Shown here: positions 9,871 to 21,371 of the stretch, one piece after another | Layout of the letters: every line of letters begins with the position of its first letter | How positions within the stretch are numbered: position 1 is the first letter of the stretch | NCBI RefSeq assembly: GCF_033807575.1 | Contig: NC_084719.1 | Coordinates: 1,178,001 to 1,242,000, forward strand | DNA from: Cydia pomonella | Taxonomy: Eukaryota; Arthropoda; Insecta; Lepidoptera; Tortricidae | Reading direction: 5' to 3' | DNA: 64,000 nt | Notes under the pieces: generated by a model | The model's database searches: none | What the model saw: only the letters and a program-made list of their open reading frames with translations | What the model was told of the DNA's origin: nothing | Translations under genes and position numbers: made by a program

Positions 9871-12800
9871 ATGTGGTAAGTTTCTTCATTCCCGAGTTAT
9901 TATTTAAAAAAACAATATTTACTTACGCTAGTATATTGCTTATTACGCAGAAATAAATAGCTTTTACCCGCGATTTTGTCTGCGTGATCGTCAAATTACC
10001 CTCCACTTCTCCCTTTGTACTAAATGGACAACCCCCCCCCCCATTGAACCCATTTACGTAACAAACGTATTGCATATCCTTTTCCAATTTATTAGCCTAT
10101 GTGTGCCTGATTTCATAGAAATCTGTTCAGCCGTTTTTGTGTGAAGGAAGAATAATATCAGGGTGGATCTACTTTTTCTAGTCACGCCTTTCCATGGTCT
10201 CCTGGGTATCTCATTAAATTGGCATTTAATCAAGATGCACTTTTTATATCGAACCGCAATGAATATAATTTTTTTGGTATTGCCAATACCAAACATACAT
10301 TTTTGTGGTAGTTAACAACCATACATTTTAGTGTAAAGGGCTTATTACAAAATAGGTCATCTACCAAGCACGATAACATATCGCGGTACAACAGTTCTTC
10401 TAAAGAAACTGTTTTAATAGTGTCGCCTGGCTGACGGGACAGAATAACAAAAAGAAATAATTGATTCACCCATCAAAATATCAAAATTTACAGACTTTTT
10501 CAAATTATCAAATTCCGATCAGTCCGTTGATGCGTCCCGTTCAAACGCCACTAAAATTTCATTTCATACCTGTTGTATGTGTATTCCAAGAAATGTATTT
10601 TTTCTTAATAGCCATTTTTTATTGCAAAACTTATATTTATATTTCAGGGTATCTATTAGGCTGCTTTGTCTCTATTGGACTCTTACAAATGCGAGCTCAG
10701 AAGAAAACCTAAAGGAGGTAGAATTTAGAGCCAAAAGGCAAATCAACGCGTTGCCTTTGGTCTACCCGTATGGAGCAACTTATAAGGTACGTCATTCCAA
10801 AGAATATACATTATACCTGAACGTGTTTGTTAGAAATGCAGCTGGCTGGCAGCAGCTAGCTAGTACAGTCAGCATCAAAAGTAGCGGATCAAACAACGCT
10901 TCAGAAGTGTAGATACTTCTGAAGCGTTGTTTGATCCGCTACATTCTGTAACAGCTTAAGAAATAGTGATGTCTTTAATATAGAACAACTAATACTGTAA
11001 AAGAATATACTTTTGAACGCGAATTTTAGAAATTTCTCTATATTTGGAAAAGTTATCCGGAATATCAGATACTTTTGGCGCGTTGTTTCATCCGCTACTT
11101 TTGATGCTGACTGTACTCGGGGGCTTTTCTTAAGCACCAATCGTGGCGCTCCACATACGTTTTACGAATATCGCGACTAATTAGAAATACCTAAGCTTAA
11201 AACCGTTAGCATATACTTGATCAAATCATTCTTAAACCTTCTTTCTTCCTAGCGTTGTCCCGGCATATTGCCACGGCTCAAGGGAGCCTGGGGTCCGCTT
11301 TGACAACTAATTCCAAGATTTGGCGTAGGCACTAGTTTTTACGAAAGCGACTGCCATCTGACCTTCCAACCCAGAGGGTAAAACTAGGCCTTGTTGGGAT
11401 TAGTCCGGTTTCCTCACGATGTTTTCCTTCACCGAAAAGCGACTGGTAAATATCAAATAATATTTCGTACATAAGTTCCGAAAAACTCATTGGTACGAGC
11501 CGGGGTTTGAACCCGCGACCTCCGAATTGCAAGTCGCACGCTCTTACCGCTAGGCCACCAGCGCTCTTCCGCTAGGCCACCAGCGCTCTTAAATCATTCT
11601 TAAACCTCCATACCATAAACCATCATACTGCTTTTAGCCGGTTTGGCAAGATGCGATGATAATATAAATAAGCTAATTTTGAACCCCACTCACTCAATTC
11701 TTTCTCAACTGTAGTAATATGCTATGGTTTGACGACTGGCCTGGCCTAGTCGATAAATTACCCTATTATGAAGCTGATGGTCCTGTGTTCGAATCCCCGT
11801 AATTATTTGTGTGATGATTAAAGATTGTTCATGTGTCACGGGTGTTTTCTATGTATTTTAGTATTTGTATATTATATACCTACTTACGTTCCCATTATAT
11901 CTGAGACCCACTGCACAAGCCTTCTTGACCTTACTCGTACTGCGGGGCTTAGTCAATTTGTGTAATAATGTCCTAGACCCTCCAGGGCCAAGTGCATGGT
12001 TACGGTAATAATTTTAAGATTAAACGCATCTATATTCTACGTTCCAGCTCATCACCGGCTTCACAGCACCAATAAAGAACGACGACAAGGTCCCGCTGAT
12101 CTTCCTCTTCAACTTCCAGTATCAATACGTCCAGTTCACGAACATCACGCAGCTGTCGCAGTACTACGTCATCAACACGGTGTCCAGGGAGCAGAGAGAC
12201 GCCGATGTGGCGGGCAGGAAGGATGAGAGACTTGTGTTTTATAGATCTGTTGCTGAGATGATGGACTCGTAAGCATTCACGAATAATTGTGATCGCGGCT
12301 GGCAAAACGTCCCACTTTATCGCTTGCCATAAGGACGAGATTTACTTGTATCTTTATAAGTATAACCTGACAAAGCGGTGTTATGACAAACAACAAAGTA
12401 GGACGTTTTACCGGCCGCGTTTTACATTTTGTAATACTGGAAAAGAGAATTTGAAATGGATGTAAAAAAAAAAACATTACTGAAATCTTTCTACACATGA
12501 TTAAAAACTTTTAGAATGCCATTTTACTTAGATCGCTATTTTTTCACTGATATGTATTAAATTTATTAATATCAAAAAGTGGCGCCATTGCTCGAAACGA
12601 CGCCGCCATACCTTTGGACTTTGATCTATGTGAATTGATAAAAAATAAATTTTTAGTCTGAACAGAAATTCCCTCTTTCTGTTCTTCTTCCTCGCGTTAT
12701 CCCGGCTTTGTTTGCTACGGCTCATGGGAGTCTGGGATTCGCTGGACAACTAAGCCCGAGAAAATTGTAGGCACTAGTTTTAAAGAAATCGACTGCCGTC

Positions 12801-15800
12801 TGACCTTCCAACCCAGAGGGTAAATTAGGCCTTATTCGAATTAGTCCGGTTTCCTCACAATGTTTTCCTTCACCGAAAAGCGACTGGTAAATAAATATCA
12901 AATAATATTTCGTACATAAGTTCCGAAAAATTCATTGGTGCCGGGGTTTGAACCCGCGACCTCCAGATTGAAAGTCGCACGCTCTTACCGCTAGGCCACC
13001 AGCGCTGCAGCTCTGAGCAGAAATTCTGAGTGTTTTTAATCTAAGGTACAGGATCACTCTTAACTGACCATTGGTGGACCTTAAACCTTGTGTAATAAGG
13101 TCCACCGATGGACAGTCAACAGTGTGGGCGATGCCGTGAACCCACCCAACTACTATTCCACTGTTACTATGGTGAATATGTTCAATTTGTAAATTAATGT
13201 GCCGTAGGTTCGGAGACCTGAGCTTTTAAAAAATCGTACCACTGTTTAATTTTGGACCCGGGTATGTCCTTAAACTACGTCCACAAGAGAGGTATGGGCA
13301 TTGTGAATGTCATCTCGCTCTGTGTGGTAGGGCACAGCACAGCGGATGTCAATCAAGATCTAGAGCAGAGCCCAACTGGGGAAGTACCTCCACCTTACAG
13401 AAAATCGCAGCCAAATAACACTAGACCCTACTCATAGTGTTGTGTTCCTGCCGGTGAGTAAGGTTGCCAGAGCTCAACGAGGGTGGGAGGGGGCTAGGGT
13501 CGGCAACGCGAATGTAACTCCTCTGGAGTTGCAGGCGTACATAGGCTACGGATACTGCTTACCATCAGACAGGCCGTATGCTTGTTTGCCACCGACAAAG
13601 TATATATAAAAAAAAAATACGGTTGGCAAAAATTTTATCAGCAACCTTGAGGATTTCTCTAGGCTTTCAGTGATTCGAATCCTGATTTTTTTGACAGAGA
13701 GCACCACACGAGGAAAATCAATAAGCAAATTACAATCCTAGATCTTTTTCGGCGTGCGTTACGGTCATCTGATCCTTACATTTCAAATTTCTCCCTGAAA
13801 GACCGTTTAAGTAAACAAAAGCATCAGCCTATTCCGGCAAAAGTTTTGGCCATTTTAAAACCAATCGAACCAAATTCTTCCATTGCAACAGAAGAGTCGG
13901 ATTTGTCGGAATGGGGTTGGCAACTGTCAAAGGTTTGCATAGATGGCGCCATCATAGCTTGCCCCTGTCTCTAGTTTTGTTCTATGAGATTTGGCTTAAA
14001 GTACTGGAATCCAGGTCACAAAATTCCAAAAAAAAAACAAGAATTTGACACAATTCTAGGGATTGACAGGGCAAGCTATGATGGCGCCATCTGTTTAATA
14101 CTTCGACCGGCCAACCCCATTGGAGTTAAGCACGGATTTAATTCTCCCTATAGAAGAAATTCTACTTCATTCAGATGATGATGATAATGATGTTGACGAC
14201 TGAAGACGATTCTTATTTAACTGGTTAATTCAAATTTTCTATTAAAAACTATATTACTGTATCATGTCTTAAAGTCAATCTTGACAACCCTATTTCCATA
14301 GAAATCGGTAAAAAACTTAGAAATGTTATAAATCCTAAATCCCGCAAGATTAGCTTTTGAAATTTTGAGTAGTTATAGTTAACCATATTTTAAATACATT
14401 TAATAAAAAATAAAACGCTAATATCGGAAAATATAGGAGATATAAAAAAAAATGTTTGAAAACTTTAGTAACTTCTAACTTTTAACTGAATGGCACTAAA
14501 ATGCTGGATTTTTCGTACAATTAATGAGTATCTCTCACTAAAACTCAGAAATAAAAATTGGAACTATATTGACGGTACTTTAGTAATTATGCCAATAAAC
14601 ATGTTTTCTTAAGGTCATTGACCTAATCAACAAAAAAATATTGTGCATTAACTACGTTATTAGTTTTACACTGGGATGCAGGATATTATAATGCGTATTA
14701 TAAAAATATAAAACGAGGGTGGTCAAAACTGATCGAAAATCCCACACTGTGCGCGGGCGAGACCCACGCCTCACTCATCATCTATTCAGTAACGCATACG
14801 TACATATAGTACTTACTTACCATGTAGTTTTAATTACTGATTAAAAGTGTTAAAATTTGGAAGCTCCTGCGTTATTTCTCCACCTAAGTCCACCGCCCGT
14901 AACTGGAAGTCGCTCCTGCTTCATCACAGAGCTGCATTAAGACTACTTCAGACTACCTATTCTAATGTCTATTTTTTATTATATAGGAGGTAAACGAGAA
15001 GACGAATCGCCTGATGGTAAGCGATTACCGTCGCACATAAATACCCGCGACATAAGAGATAAGAGCGGTTGGAAAGTTAAGATGGAAATACGATCCTTTT
15101 CTTTGAGTTTTAAGGTCCTATCGGTCCGGAAATACCGCAGGCGACATGATAGTTCATTCCACAGTTTAGCTGTGCAAGGCAGGATGTTCTTACCTTTCAC
15201 TGCTGTTATAATATATTTTTAGAAATTACATAGGATTAGACAAATTGATACAAATACACTATATATATACAACAAAAACTTCACCTAATTAAAAACATAA
15301 AATCGAAATCTAACGAAGGCTCCTAAGGCAGTGCCCAAGATTATGGCAGCATTTTCTGAATTGCAACGCTTATTAGATGAGTGAGGAAGGTGCCAGCTGT
15401 TTTATTCCCAGTAATATCAACCAACCACTTGGCCAAATCTACAAAGTCACTTTTTAAGCCAGCTGGCCGATGATTTATACATATTATTTCCAGGAGAGGT
15501 CTGAACGGCCGAGAATGCGTGCTGCGTGCGATTTGCGAAGCGGCGCAGTTCCCCGTAGAAGAAGAGGGCTTTGTCGGGGAGATCATACATGTATTACTAA
15601 CGTAAGTGTTAGAAATGTGAAATAGCTGAGCCGTGGGATTTGAAAAGCTGTAGATTTCGTGAACTTCCCATGGCTCCAGCTGGCAAGAATTTGCAAAAAC
15701 TTAATTGGCAAAAAGATCTATGTATTATTCTTTGCGTACCTGTTCACGAAATTTCAAAGAAAATCGTTTGAGAAATACGATCTGTATAGGAAAACATGCG

Positions 15801-16522
15801 GAAATACGAAAACATTTTTGTTCAAGCTTGAGCAGATACCGTTTGCTTACACTTCACGCTCGCTCGGACAATCTTAATATATATTTACTTAGACATTTGA
15901 TATTTACTTAAATATCTCTTCATAAATTATTCTTATTGCAACAAGACAATAGGTATTGGTCAAGAAATTTGATTTATTTGCTACTTCGTAAGTACCTTAA
16001 CACAAATCAAAAAATATTTAGTAAACTAATTTTGTTCCTTAGTTGTACTGCCTTCCTTGTCACAGTAACAGTAATTGTTCATTAATTAATTATTAATAAT
16101 ACATATGATATCCTTCGCGGTTAATTACGGTGGCACCTTCAGTAAATAGTAGTAAATTACTTCTTAATTTTTTAGTTTACTTCTTAATGGTTTTACTGTT
16201 TATGTCAAAACAATCAATTACACCTACAACATTTGTCTTATTTAGCGTTTCGAGGCCACCTCTTAATCGAGATCAAGACAAACAATATGACATGTCAGGG
16301 ATATAACACGAACTTATTTAAAAAACCCCAAACGATTTTTCCAGACCAGACTACGGAAAATCTCCTTTCGGAGAGCTGGATGAGGACCTGAAGGAGGCCA
16401 TGGCGCCGTACGTGGACGCTGCAGTGGCCGGACGGCAGATGTTCAGTTGTTCCTATATCTATGGCGGCTGTCCTGAGGGTCAGGGGATCTTGGAGTTTAT
16501 CTCACAGTTAAGGGACGAGTAG
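9871..16522 (+). CDS. DM4/DM12-family secreted protein, gene B (complete, 5 exons, 216 aa)
   Basis: Exons: 9871-9875, 10648-10786, 12048-12268, 15494-15601 and 16345-16522. All introns are GT-AG and phases join without a stop. The first exon contributes only ATG TG, the next G completes the Trp codon, giving leader MWVSIRLLCLYWTLTNASS. An in-frame ATG at 9847 would add eight residues. A cleavage-like RAKR lies at residues 29-32, then LVYPYGATYK. Exon 3 encodes the core with VPLIFLFNFQYQY. Exon 4 has GLNGRECVLRAIC (Cys130, Cys136) and the last exon has MFSCSYIYGGC (Cys193, Cys200), the four-cysteine pattern of the DM4/DM12 family. Stop TAG at 16520; AATAAA at 16613. Introns hold MITEs and SINEs, and a LINE scrap lies just upstream of exon 4. 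The tiny first exon is the least certain part. Function unknown; secretion is inferred. Confidence 0.85.
10866..11113. mobile_element. MITE (TA target site, cagtcagcatcaaaa ends), copy 1
   Basis: Ends CAGTCAGCATCAAAAGTAGCG and reverse complement, flanked by TA on each side (10864-10865, 11114-11115). 248 bp. This copy carries an extra inverted piece: caacgcttcagaagtg... folds back onto cttctgaagcgttg within 10881-10942. Lies in gene B intron 2. Confidence 0.8.
11238..11590 (-). mobile_element. tRNA-derived SINE, family 2
   Basis: Read on the minus strand, a head agcgctggtggcctagcgg with B-box-like gcgggttcaaaccccg leads to aatattatttgata and cggtgaaggaaaacatcg. Sister copies at 12676-13007 and 20144-20692. 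A short repeat of the head (ctaggccaccagcgctctt) is present twice at the right end. Confidence 0.75.
11730..11990 (+). mobile_element. tRNA-derived SINE, family 1
   Basis: gacgactggcctggcctag head, tgttcgaatcccc box, then tgtgtgatg, acgggtgttttctatgtat and the tail cacaagccttcttgacc, gtgtaataatgtcct. Confidence 0.75.
12676..13007 (-). mobile_element. tRNA-derived SINE, family 2
   Basis: Same order as 11238-11590: minus-strand head agcgctggtggcctagcgg, B-box-like gggttcaaaccccg, then the conserved cggtgaaggaaaacattg block. Lies in gene B intron 3. Confidence 0.75.
13430..13617 (+). mobile_element. LINE 3'-end fragment
   Basis: accctactcatagtgttgt through gttgccagagctcaacgagg and gccaccgacaaagtata with an A run is nearly the same as 40696-40893, so both are copies of one element end. 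Confidence 0.65.
13911..14121. mobile_element. Small TIR element (aatggggttggc ends)
   Basis: Left aatggggttggcaactgtc and right ggccaaccccatt are inverted, and inside them gatggcgccatcatagcttg faces caagctatgatggcgccatc. About 210 bp; target duplication not clear. Confidence 0.55.
14975..15205 (-). pseudogene. LINE ORF2 C-terminal scrap
   Basis: Minus-strand frame reads GKNILPCTAKLWNELSCRLRY, matching the TAKLWNELP-type C terminus of jockey/CR1-like LINEs, then runs into the tail gtaatcgcttaccatcagg...tttacctcctatata. Lies in gene B intron 3. Confidence 0.55.
15310..15475 (-). pseudogene. LINE C-terminal scrap next to gene B exon 4
   Basis: Minus-strand frame reads FVDLAKWLVDITGNKTAGTF then LISVAIQ, like the C terminus of an invertebrate LINE ORF whose other copy is at 17120-17537 (VETAGP... 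and ISLAIQRGNAASVMGT). It ends about 19 bp before exon 4 of gene B. Confidence 0.5.
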
Positions 16523-16674
16523 ATTCATAGAGTTGAACTTGAATGAAGGTTTTTCTTGGAGCCGGGAGTCTAACAGGAGTACGGATCGAGGATCATGTGA
16601 GAGAAGAAATTGAATAAACAACCGGACCAAATATTATCACGCCGATGACAATAGGAGCTGTCATCAAATTTAAA

Positions 16675-16770
16675 ATGTTATGGTTTTTGATTTTAATATT
16701 TATGATACGACCGCTTGCGCTCGAGATGAACTGCGACTCGCCTCAAGTTTGTATTGTAAGAAAAAAATAT
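16675..16770 (+). CDS. Candidate first exon of an unknown secreted protein
   Basis: The frame reads MLWFLILIFMIRPLALE followed by MNCDSPQVCIVRKKY, 32 codons ending exactly at a consensus donor gtaagt (16771). That is a hydrophobic leader followed by a short Cys-containing mature start, 150 bp past the stop of gene B. No downstream exon was found, because LINE fragments begin at about 17030. It could be the start of a small Cys-rich or clip-type protein, a broken gene, or chance. No family is recognised. Confidence 0.3.
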
Positions 16771-17030
16771 GTAAGTAATAATATTTTGCACTTGGCTTCT
16801 AAAATTGATAAAACTGACACTGTAATGCAAAGTACGTATAATAGTAGTTCAGCCACTAGTAGGTACTTTATTTTGGTTGGTTATAATAAAAACTTATGTT
16901 TATGTATGTACTCGTATGTTTTCAAACATGCTTTATTTTTCAAACTTACCATTTATTTACAAAATTTAATTTTAATATGTAGCAAGTTAGTTTATTTTAA
17001 TAACAATTTAAATGTTACAACCCGCTGTTG

Positions 17031-17110
17031 CAGGTGTCCATGGGCGGCGGTAATCGCTTACCATCAGGTGATACGTCTGCTCGTTTGCCTCCTCTATCAT
17101 AAAAAAAAAT
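17031..17110 (+). mobile_element. LINE 3'-end fragment
   Basis: caggtgtccatgggcggcgg, taatcgcttaccatcaggtg, ctgctcgtttgcctcc and tatcataaaaaaaaa, a widespread lepidopteran-type LINE tail. Confidence 0.6.
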
Positions 17111-17114
17111 TAAT

Positions 17115-17540
17115 AATCTTCACCAATCGTACTTGGCTCAAATGTCCCCATTACGCTGGCAGCGTTACCGCGCTGAATGGCCAATGAGATCTGTTGGACC
17201 AAGTACGATCCGGACAGGGGGTCGCGCCCCCTGTCCCTCAGTCGCCGACCCAAATCCCTCACAAAACCCTGGCCTCCACAGCCTAAGGTCCCGCAGTCTC
17301 AACTGCAACTGGCACAAAGTCGTATATTGGTTCCAAGGCAGAGTACTTGGCATGCTTCATTTTGGCGGCATACTCCGCGGCTGTCCCAGCAAACCTGATA
17401 GTGGGACTCCAGTGGGACGGCGCAAATGTACTCACGCACGTCGCATCCCACAAGAGGCATTGAACCTTCTGCCATGGACCCAATTTCAGACCATCAGGCC
17501 TCTTGCCATCCGTGCGACACAACTCTAGAGGCTCCAAAAC
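17115..17540 (-). pseudogene. LINE ORF C-terminal remnant (frameshifted)
   Basis: Minus strand reads DGLKLGPWQKVQCLLWDATC, VSTFAPSHW, YDFVPVAVETAG, then after a frameshift ISLAIQRGNAASVMGTF. This order is the conserved end of a common invertebrate LINE ORF. Confidence 0.7.
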
Positions 17541-17760
17541 GCAAGGAATATGCTTTAATCGTTAAACTGGAAATAATTGCATCCAGTACAAATATCTGGG
17601 GCGATGCTGTTGAAGCGGACTTGCGCGATCTCCAGGCCGATAACTGGCGGGAGATGGCACAGGATCGAGACAACTGGCGTGTACTCGTGTCGGAGGCCAA
17701 GACTCATTTTGGGTCGCTGCGCCATTAATTAGTAGTAGTAGTAGTAGTACAAATATATAT
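17541..17760 (+). pseudogene. RTE-like LINE 3' end with (TAG)n tail
   Basis: The frame ends DNWREMAQDRDNWRVLVSEA followed by KTHFGSLRH and stop, then taattagtagtagtagtag. The W..MAQDR..WR motif is the usual end of RTE-type ORF2. A related copy ends at about 52497. Confidence 0.65.
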
Positions 17761-18149
17761 AAAATTGTATTATAGTAGAAAATTAGTATTGTACCACCAT
17801 GTCGTAGGTATAATAAAATATGCCATGAAAAAAATCACTCCTCACCTTAAAACACCAAATCTCGCAAAATTGTACTGAAATGACATCTGTCAGCGTATCC
17901 TTACTGTTTAAAAAATACTAGGTATGGCTATAAAAAAAAAAAAAAAAAAACAATATACTATGCGCTATGCGAGGCAGAAAGTTTCTGAAGAAACGCGCAG
18001 TTGAGGACTACGAGGTTCGAGAAAGCGTCGATAACTAGTTCAGTCGAGTCGATCCAAATCTGAGTTTTAGCGTAGTAAGTTCTTACCGACCGCCAAAGTT
18101 TAAGTTGGTTGAACTGTAACCTGGTAATCGAATGTTTTATTTATATTTT

Positions 18150-18457
18150 ATTGGGTACACTTAACAGAAATAGTACAATATCATAAATAAATAAATATTA
18201 TAGGACATTATTACACACATTGACTAAGTCCCACAGTAAGCTCAATAAGGCTTGTGTTGAGGGTACTTAGACAACGATATATATAATATATAAATATTTA
18301 TAAATACTTAAATACATAGGAAACACCCATGACTCAGGAACAAATATACATGCTCATCACACGAATAAATGCCCTTACCAGGATATGAACCCGGAACCAT
18401 CGGCTTCATAGGCAGGGTCACTACCCACTAGGCCAGATCGGTCGTCAATTGCAATTG
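18150..18457 (-). mobile_element. tRNA-derived SINE, family 1
   Basis: Minus-strand copy: gacgaccgatctggcctag head at the right, gttcatatcctggtaagg, then the tail with cacaagccttattgag and tgtgtaataatgtcc at the left end. Confidence 0.75.
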
Positions 18458-18514
18458 CATATCATGATTTAGAAACTAGCACGAGATCCAAAAAAAGTGT
18501 ACACAGCATGCTTT

Positions 18515-18652
18515 TTTTTATATACCACGTCGGTGGCAAACAAGCATACGGCCAGCCTGATAGTAAGCAGTTACCGTAGCCTATGGACGCCTGCAACACC
18601 AGAGATATTACATGCGCGTTGCCGACCCTAACAAGTAAGCGCAAATGCAACA
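18515..18652 (-). mobile_element. LINE 3'-end fragment
   Basis: Reverse copy of the tail tttgccaccgacgtggtat with ggcaacgcgcatgtaata to its right. Confidence 0.6.
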
Positions 18653-18888
18653 AAATAATTTAACACCATATCAACAAATAACTATCTAAACTAACTATAA
18701 TAGACTAATAAACTTACATTATTAGGATTTAACATCTCCAATGAGATAAACTTAAGTCATAGCTGATGTCATCTGTCAGTGAGAGAGGAGGAGAAAAGGA
18801 TGTCAGCCAAGCATTTCTTAAACCTAGCAATGTGGGGGTCAAAAATATCAATACCGCTACCGCAATGATCACCGGCTATTAACGCATT

Positions 18889-19008
18889 CACTGCCAGCAG
18901 GCGTCAGGCGGGCGCTCAGTCCGTAGTCGCTTTTCGCTACATACGCATTTTCCCATGTTATCGGCTACGCTCGTAGCGCGTAGCGTGCGCTGGCACTGAA
19001 TGTGTTAA
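18889..19008. mobile_element. Short TIR element
   Basis: ttaacgcattcactgccagc faces gctggcactgaatgtgttaa across about 120 bp, with inner cgctac / gtagcg repeats. TTAA at both outer ends may be part of the inverted ends or a target site. Confidence 0.5.
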
Positions 19009-20143
19009 ATCATTATAGTGGCGGCACATTCTTGTAATTGGATTATAGAATGAAGTATTGTTTTTGTATACTCTCGTCGTGTGTAATGTCCTAATGTCCT
19101 TCTACGTGTCGGTTACCATGAGCCAATAGTACATTGTGATACAAGTGTGCTAAGTTGGTCATTAAACACGAGGCGATATTGTACGCAATAAGAAAGCCGA
19201 TGTGTGTAATGACCATAGCACACGCGTTTCATACGAAGTTTTTCAACACACTTGCGAGGAAAAAAGAAACTTTCTTATTAATCTCATTTTAATTGTTATA
19301 TCGGTTAGTAAAAGTCTTGCATCTGTTATACTGCCTGCCGTCCCTCGCCCCGCCGCTGGGGCCGGCGGGGCGCCGGCTCCCGCCAATCCACGTTGTAAAA
19401 TATACTCGACCAATTTAAGAAGGCTCCGTTTCCATACATATTATTAGCAATCAGCTACCTTCTTAACTTAGTCGAATAAAAATAGAAAAAGCACGAGTGT
19501 TATAATATACTGAAAAAGCACGAGTGTTTAACATGTAGGATTATGAGCCAAAAATCGGTGCAATAAAAACGCCGTTTTGAGCAAGTGTGTCGAAAATTGA
19601 CTTATTATTATAACGACAAACTATAGCTTAAACAAAAATATTAAACCAATCGCAGTACGCATGAGAAATCAATAAATATTACAATCAGTGGCTCGAATTG
19701 TAAATTAGTGTGAAATACAATTACATTGACAATTCAATTTTCTGCTTCGTAATGGAGTAACAGTTGTTGCTGAATAATGCAATTACTGCATCCTGGTATT
19801 TTATTTTAAATCATAAATGTTCGTTGAATCATTTAATTGGTATTTGTTTGGGTTGTTCAACTCGAAATATTCGTTCTTTGTTAGTCGTCAGGAAAGTATT
19901 TGATTAAATAACTGTGTAGTTATTGGGACTAGAGCACCAAAACGCGACTCGCACCACCCCACCCTGCCCAGTATTTTATAGCACATCTGGAACTCTATTT
20001 CTAAGTAAATAAGGGTCCAAACTGATGAATACACTTCAATTTAGCTATTTTTTACAGCCTAGTTTACACACGACCCGAGACACGTCAAGAGGAGTGAAAT
20101 AACAAATACAAATTTTCAGCCATATTTGCTTAACTAAGCAAAC
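19009..20143. other. No recognised gene
   Basis: AT-rich sequence with a short GC island at 19336-19380 (cgccccgccgctggggccgg) that folds on itself. No convincing coding frame. Confidence 0.4.
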
Positions 20144-20692
20144 ATCTTCCTCGCGCTGTCCCGGCATTCTGCCATGACTCATGGGAGCCTGGGGTCCACT
20201 TGGCAACTAATCCCGTGAATTGGCCTACGTCTACGTACTAGTTCTTTCTTACAAAAGCGACTACCATCTGACCTTCCAACCCAGAGGGTAAACTAGGCCT
20301 TATTGCGATTACTCCGGATTCCTGACGATGTTTTCTTCACCGAAAAGCGACTGGTATATATCAAATGATTTTCCGTGCATACGTTCCGAAAAATTCATTG
20401 GTACAGTCAGCATCAATAGTAGCGGATAAAACAACGCGCCAAAATTATTTGATGAACTTTTCCAAATAAAGATAATTCTTTAAAATTTACTTTCAAACGT
20501 ATATCTTTTACAGTCTAAATTGTTAGAATATAGAACCATCAACTTTTGATAAGGTGTTACAGAATCTACACTTTTGAAACCTTGTTGGATCCGCTACTTT
20601 TGATGCTGACTGTACGAGCCGGGGTTTGAAACTTTGAACCCGCGACCCGCGGATTGCAAGTTGCACGCTCTTACCGCTAGGCCACCAGCGCT
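20144..20692 (-). mobile_element. tRNA-derived SINE, family 2, split by a MITE
   Basis: The SINE runs from ctcgcgctgtcccggcattc to ccaccagcgct and is interrupted at ggTA|cgagcc by the element at 20404-20612. The unsplit copy at 11238-11590 reads ggtacgagccggggtttg across the same point. Confidence 0.8.
20404..20612. mobile_element. MITE (TA target site), copy 2, nested in SINE
   Basis: 209 bp with CAGTCAGCATC ends, flanked by TA at 20402-20403 and 20613-20614. The intact SINE copy supplies the empty site and proves a TA duplication, the mark of Tc1/mariner-type mobilisation. Confidence 0.88.
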
Positions 20693-21104
20693 AATTCAGC
20701 AAACAATATCCAAACATAACGCAAGTAAAGGATTATATTCACTACAGTTAAGCTCCAGTGATCCTATTCATTCTCGTAAGATGTGTGAGACAATGGATGG
20801 TGCCCAGAGGACCGGAGCAATCGCAAACGATTCCGCCGATTTACTACCTCGGGCGGAACGGCGCACATATTTTATGCTTAAGGCGCCTGGCTGTCATTAT
20901 CAATGAAATTTGGATGTGTTCAGACCGATTACATTCGGTCAGAGAAGGGTCCTTATACTTCATCTGCAAGGACATTTCTGTCTGATTTTCTGTTGGAGTT
21001 TCGGATGGAAACGTCCATAGCTACTCACATGCTTCATATTTTTCGATGACCTCTATTATTATAATAAAATAAGGGTGACAGCTGGTAACTACAGTTACCA
21101 AAAG

Positions 21105-21371
21105 GCCCGATTCGAAGAATAGATACGGTAACGATAAGTTCTGGTTTAGATAAGTTCTCATTTAGATATCGTTTGTATTTCGTATAACTGACAGAAGCAG
21201 CTCGATTTCGGCAACCAATGTCACTTTGACGTTAGAAATATCGCAGATAGATCTTATTGGGATCACAGCGGAATCGAAATAAATGTCAATTTTGATATGT
21301 CGTTTAGTTATCGATCTTATAAAGATCTTTCCAAGATCTTAAATGTATCTTAATCATTCTTCGAATCGGGC
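21105..21371. mobile_element. MITE (gcccgattcgaagaat ends), copy 1
   Basis: gcccgattcgaagaat at the left and attcttcgaatcgggc at the right. Inner blocks gataagttctggtttagata and accaatgtcactttgacgtt recur at 47977-48188 and 50350-50721. Confidence 0.75.

Noticed and set aside
15341..15586. 81-codon minus-strand frame as a host gene
   Set aside because: The right part is antisense to gene B exon 4 and the left part is a LINE C-terminal scrap.
20758..20985. Frame containing YYLGRNGAHILCLRRLA, like the DM4/DM12 GxNGxxC block
   Set aside because: Cysteine spacing is wrong and there are no matching splice sites or partner exons; similarity is probably chance.
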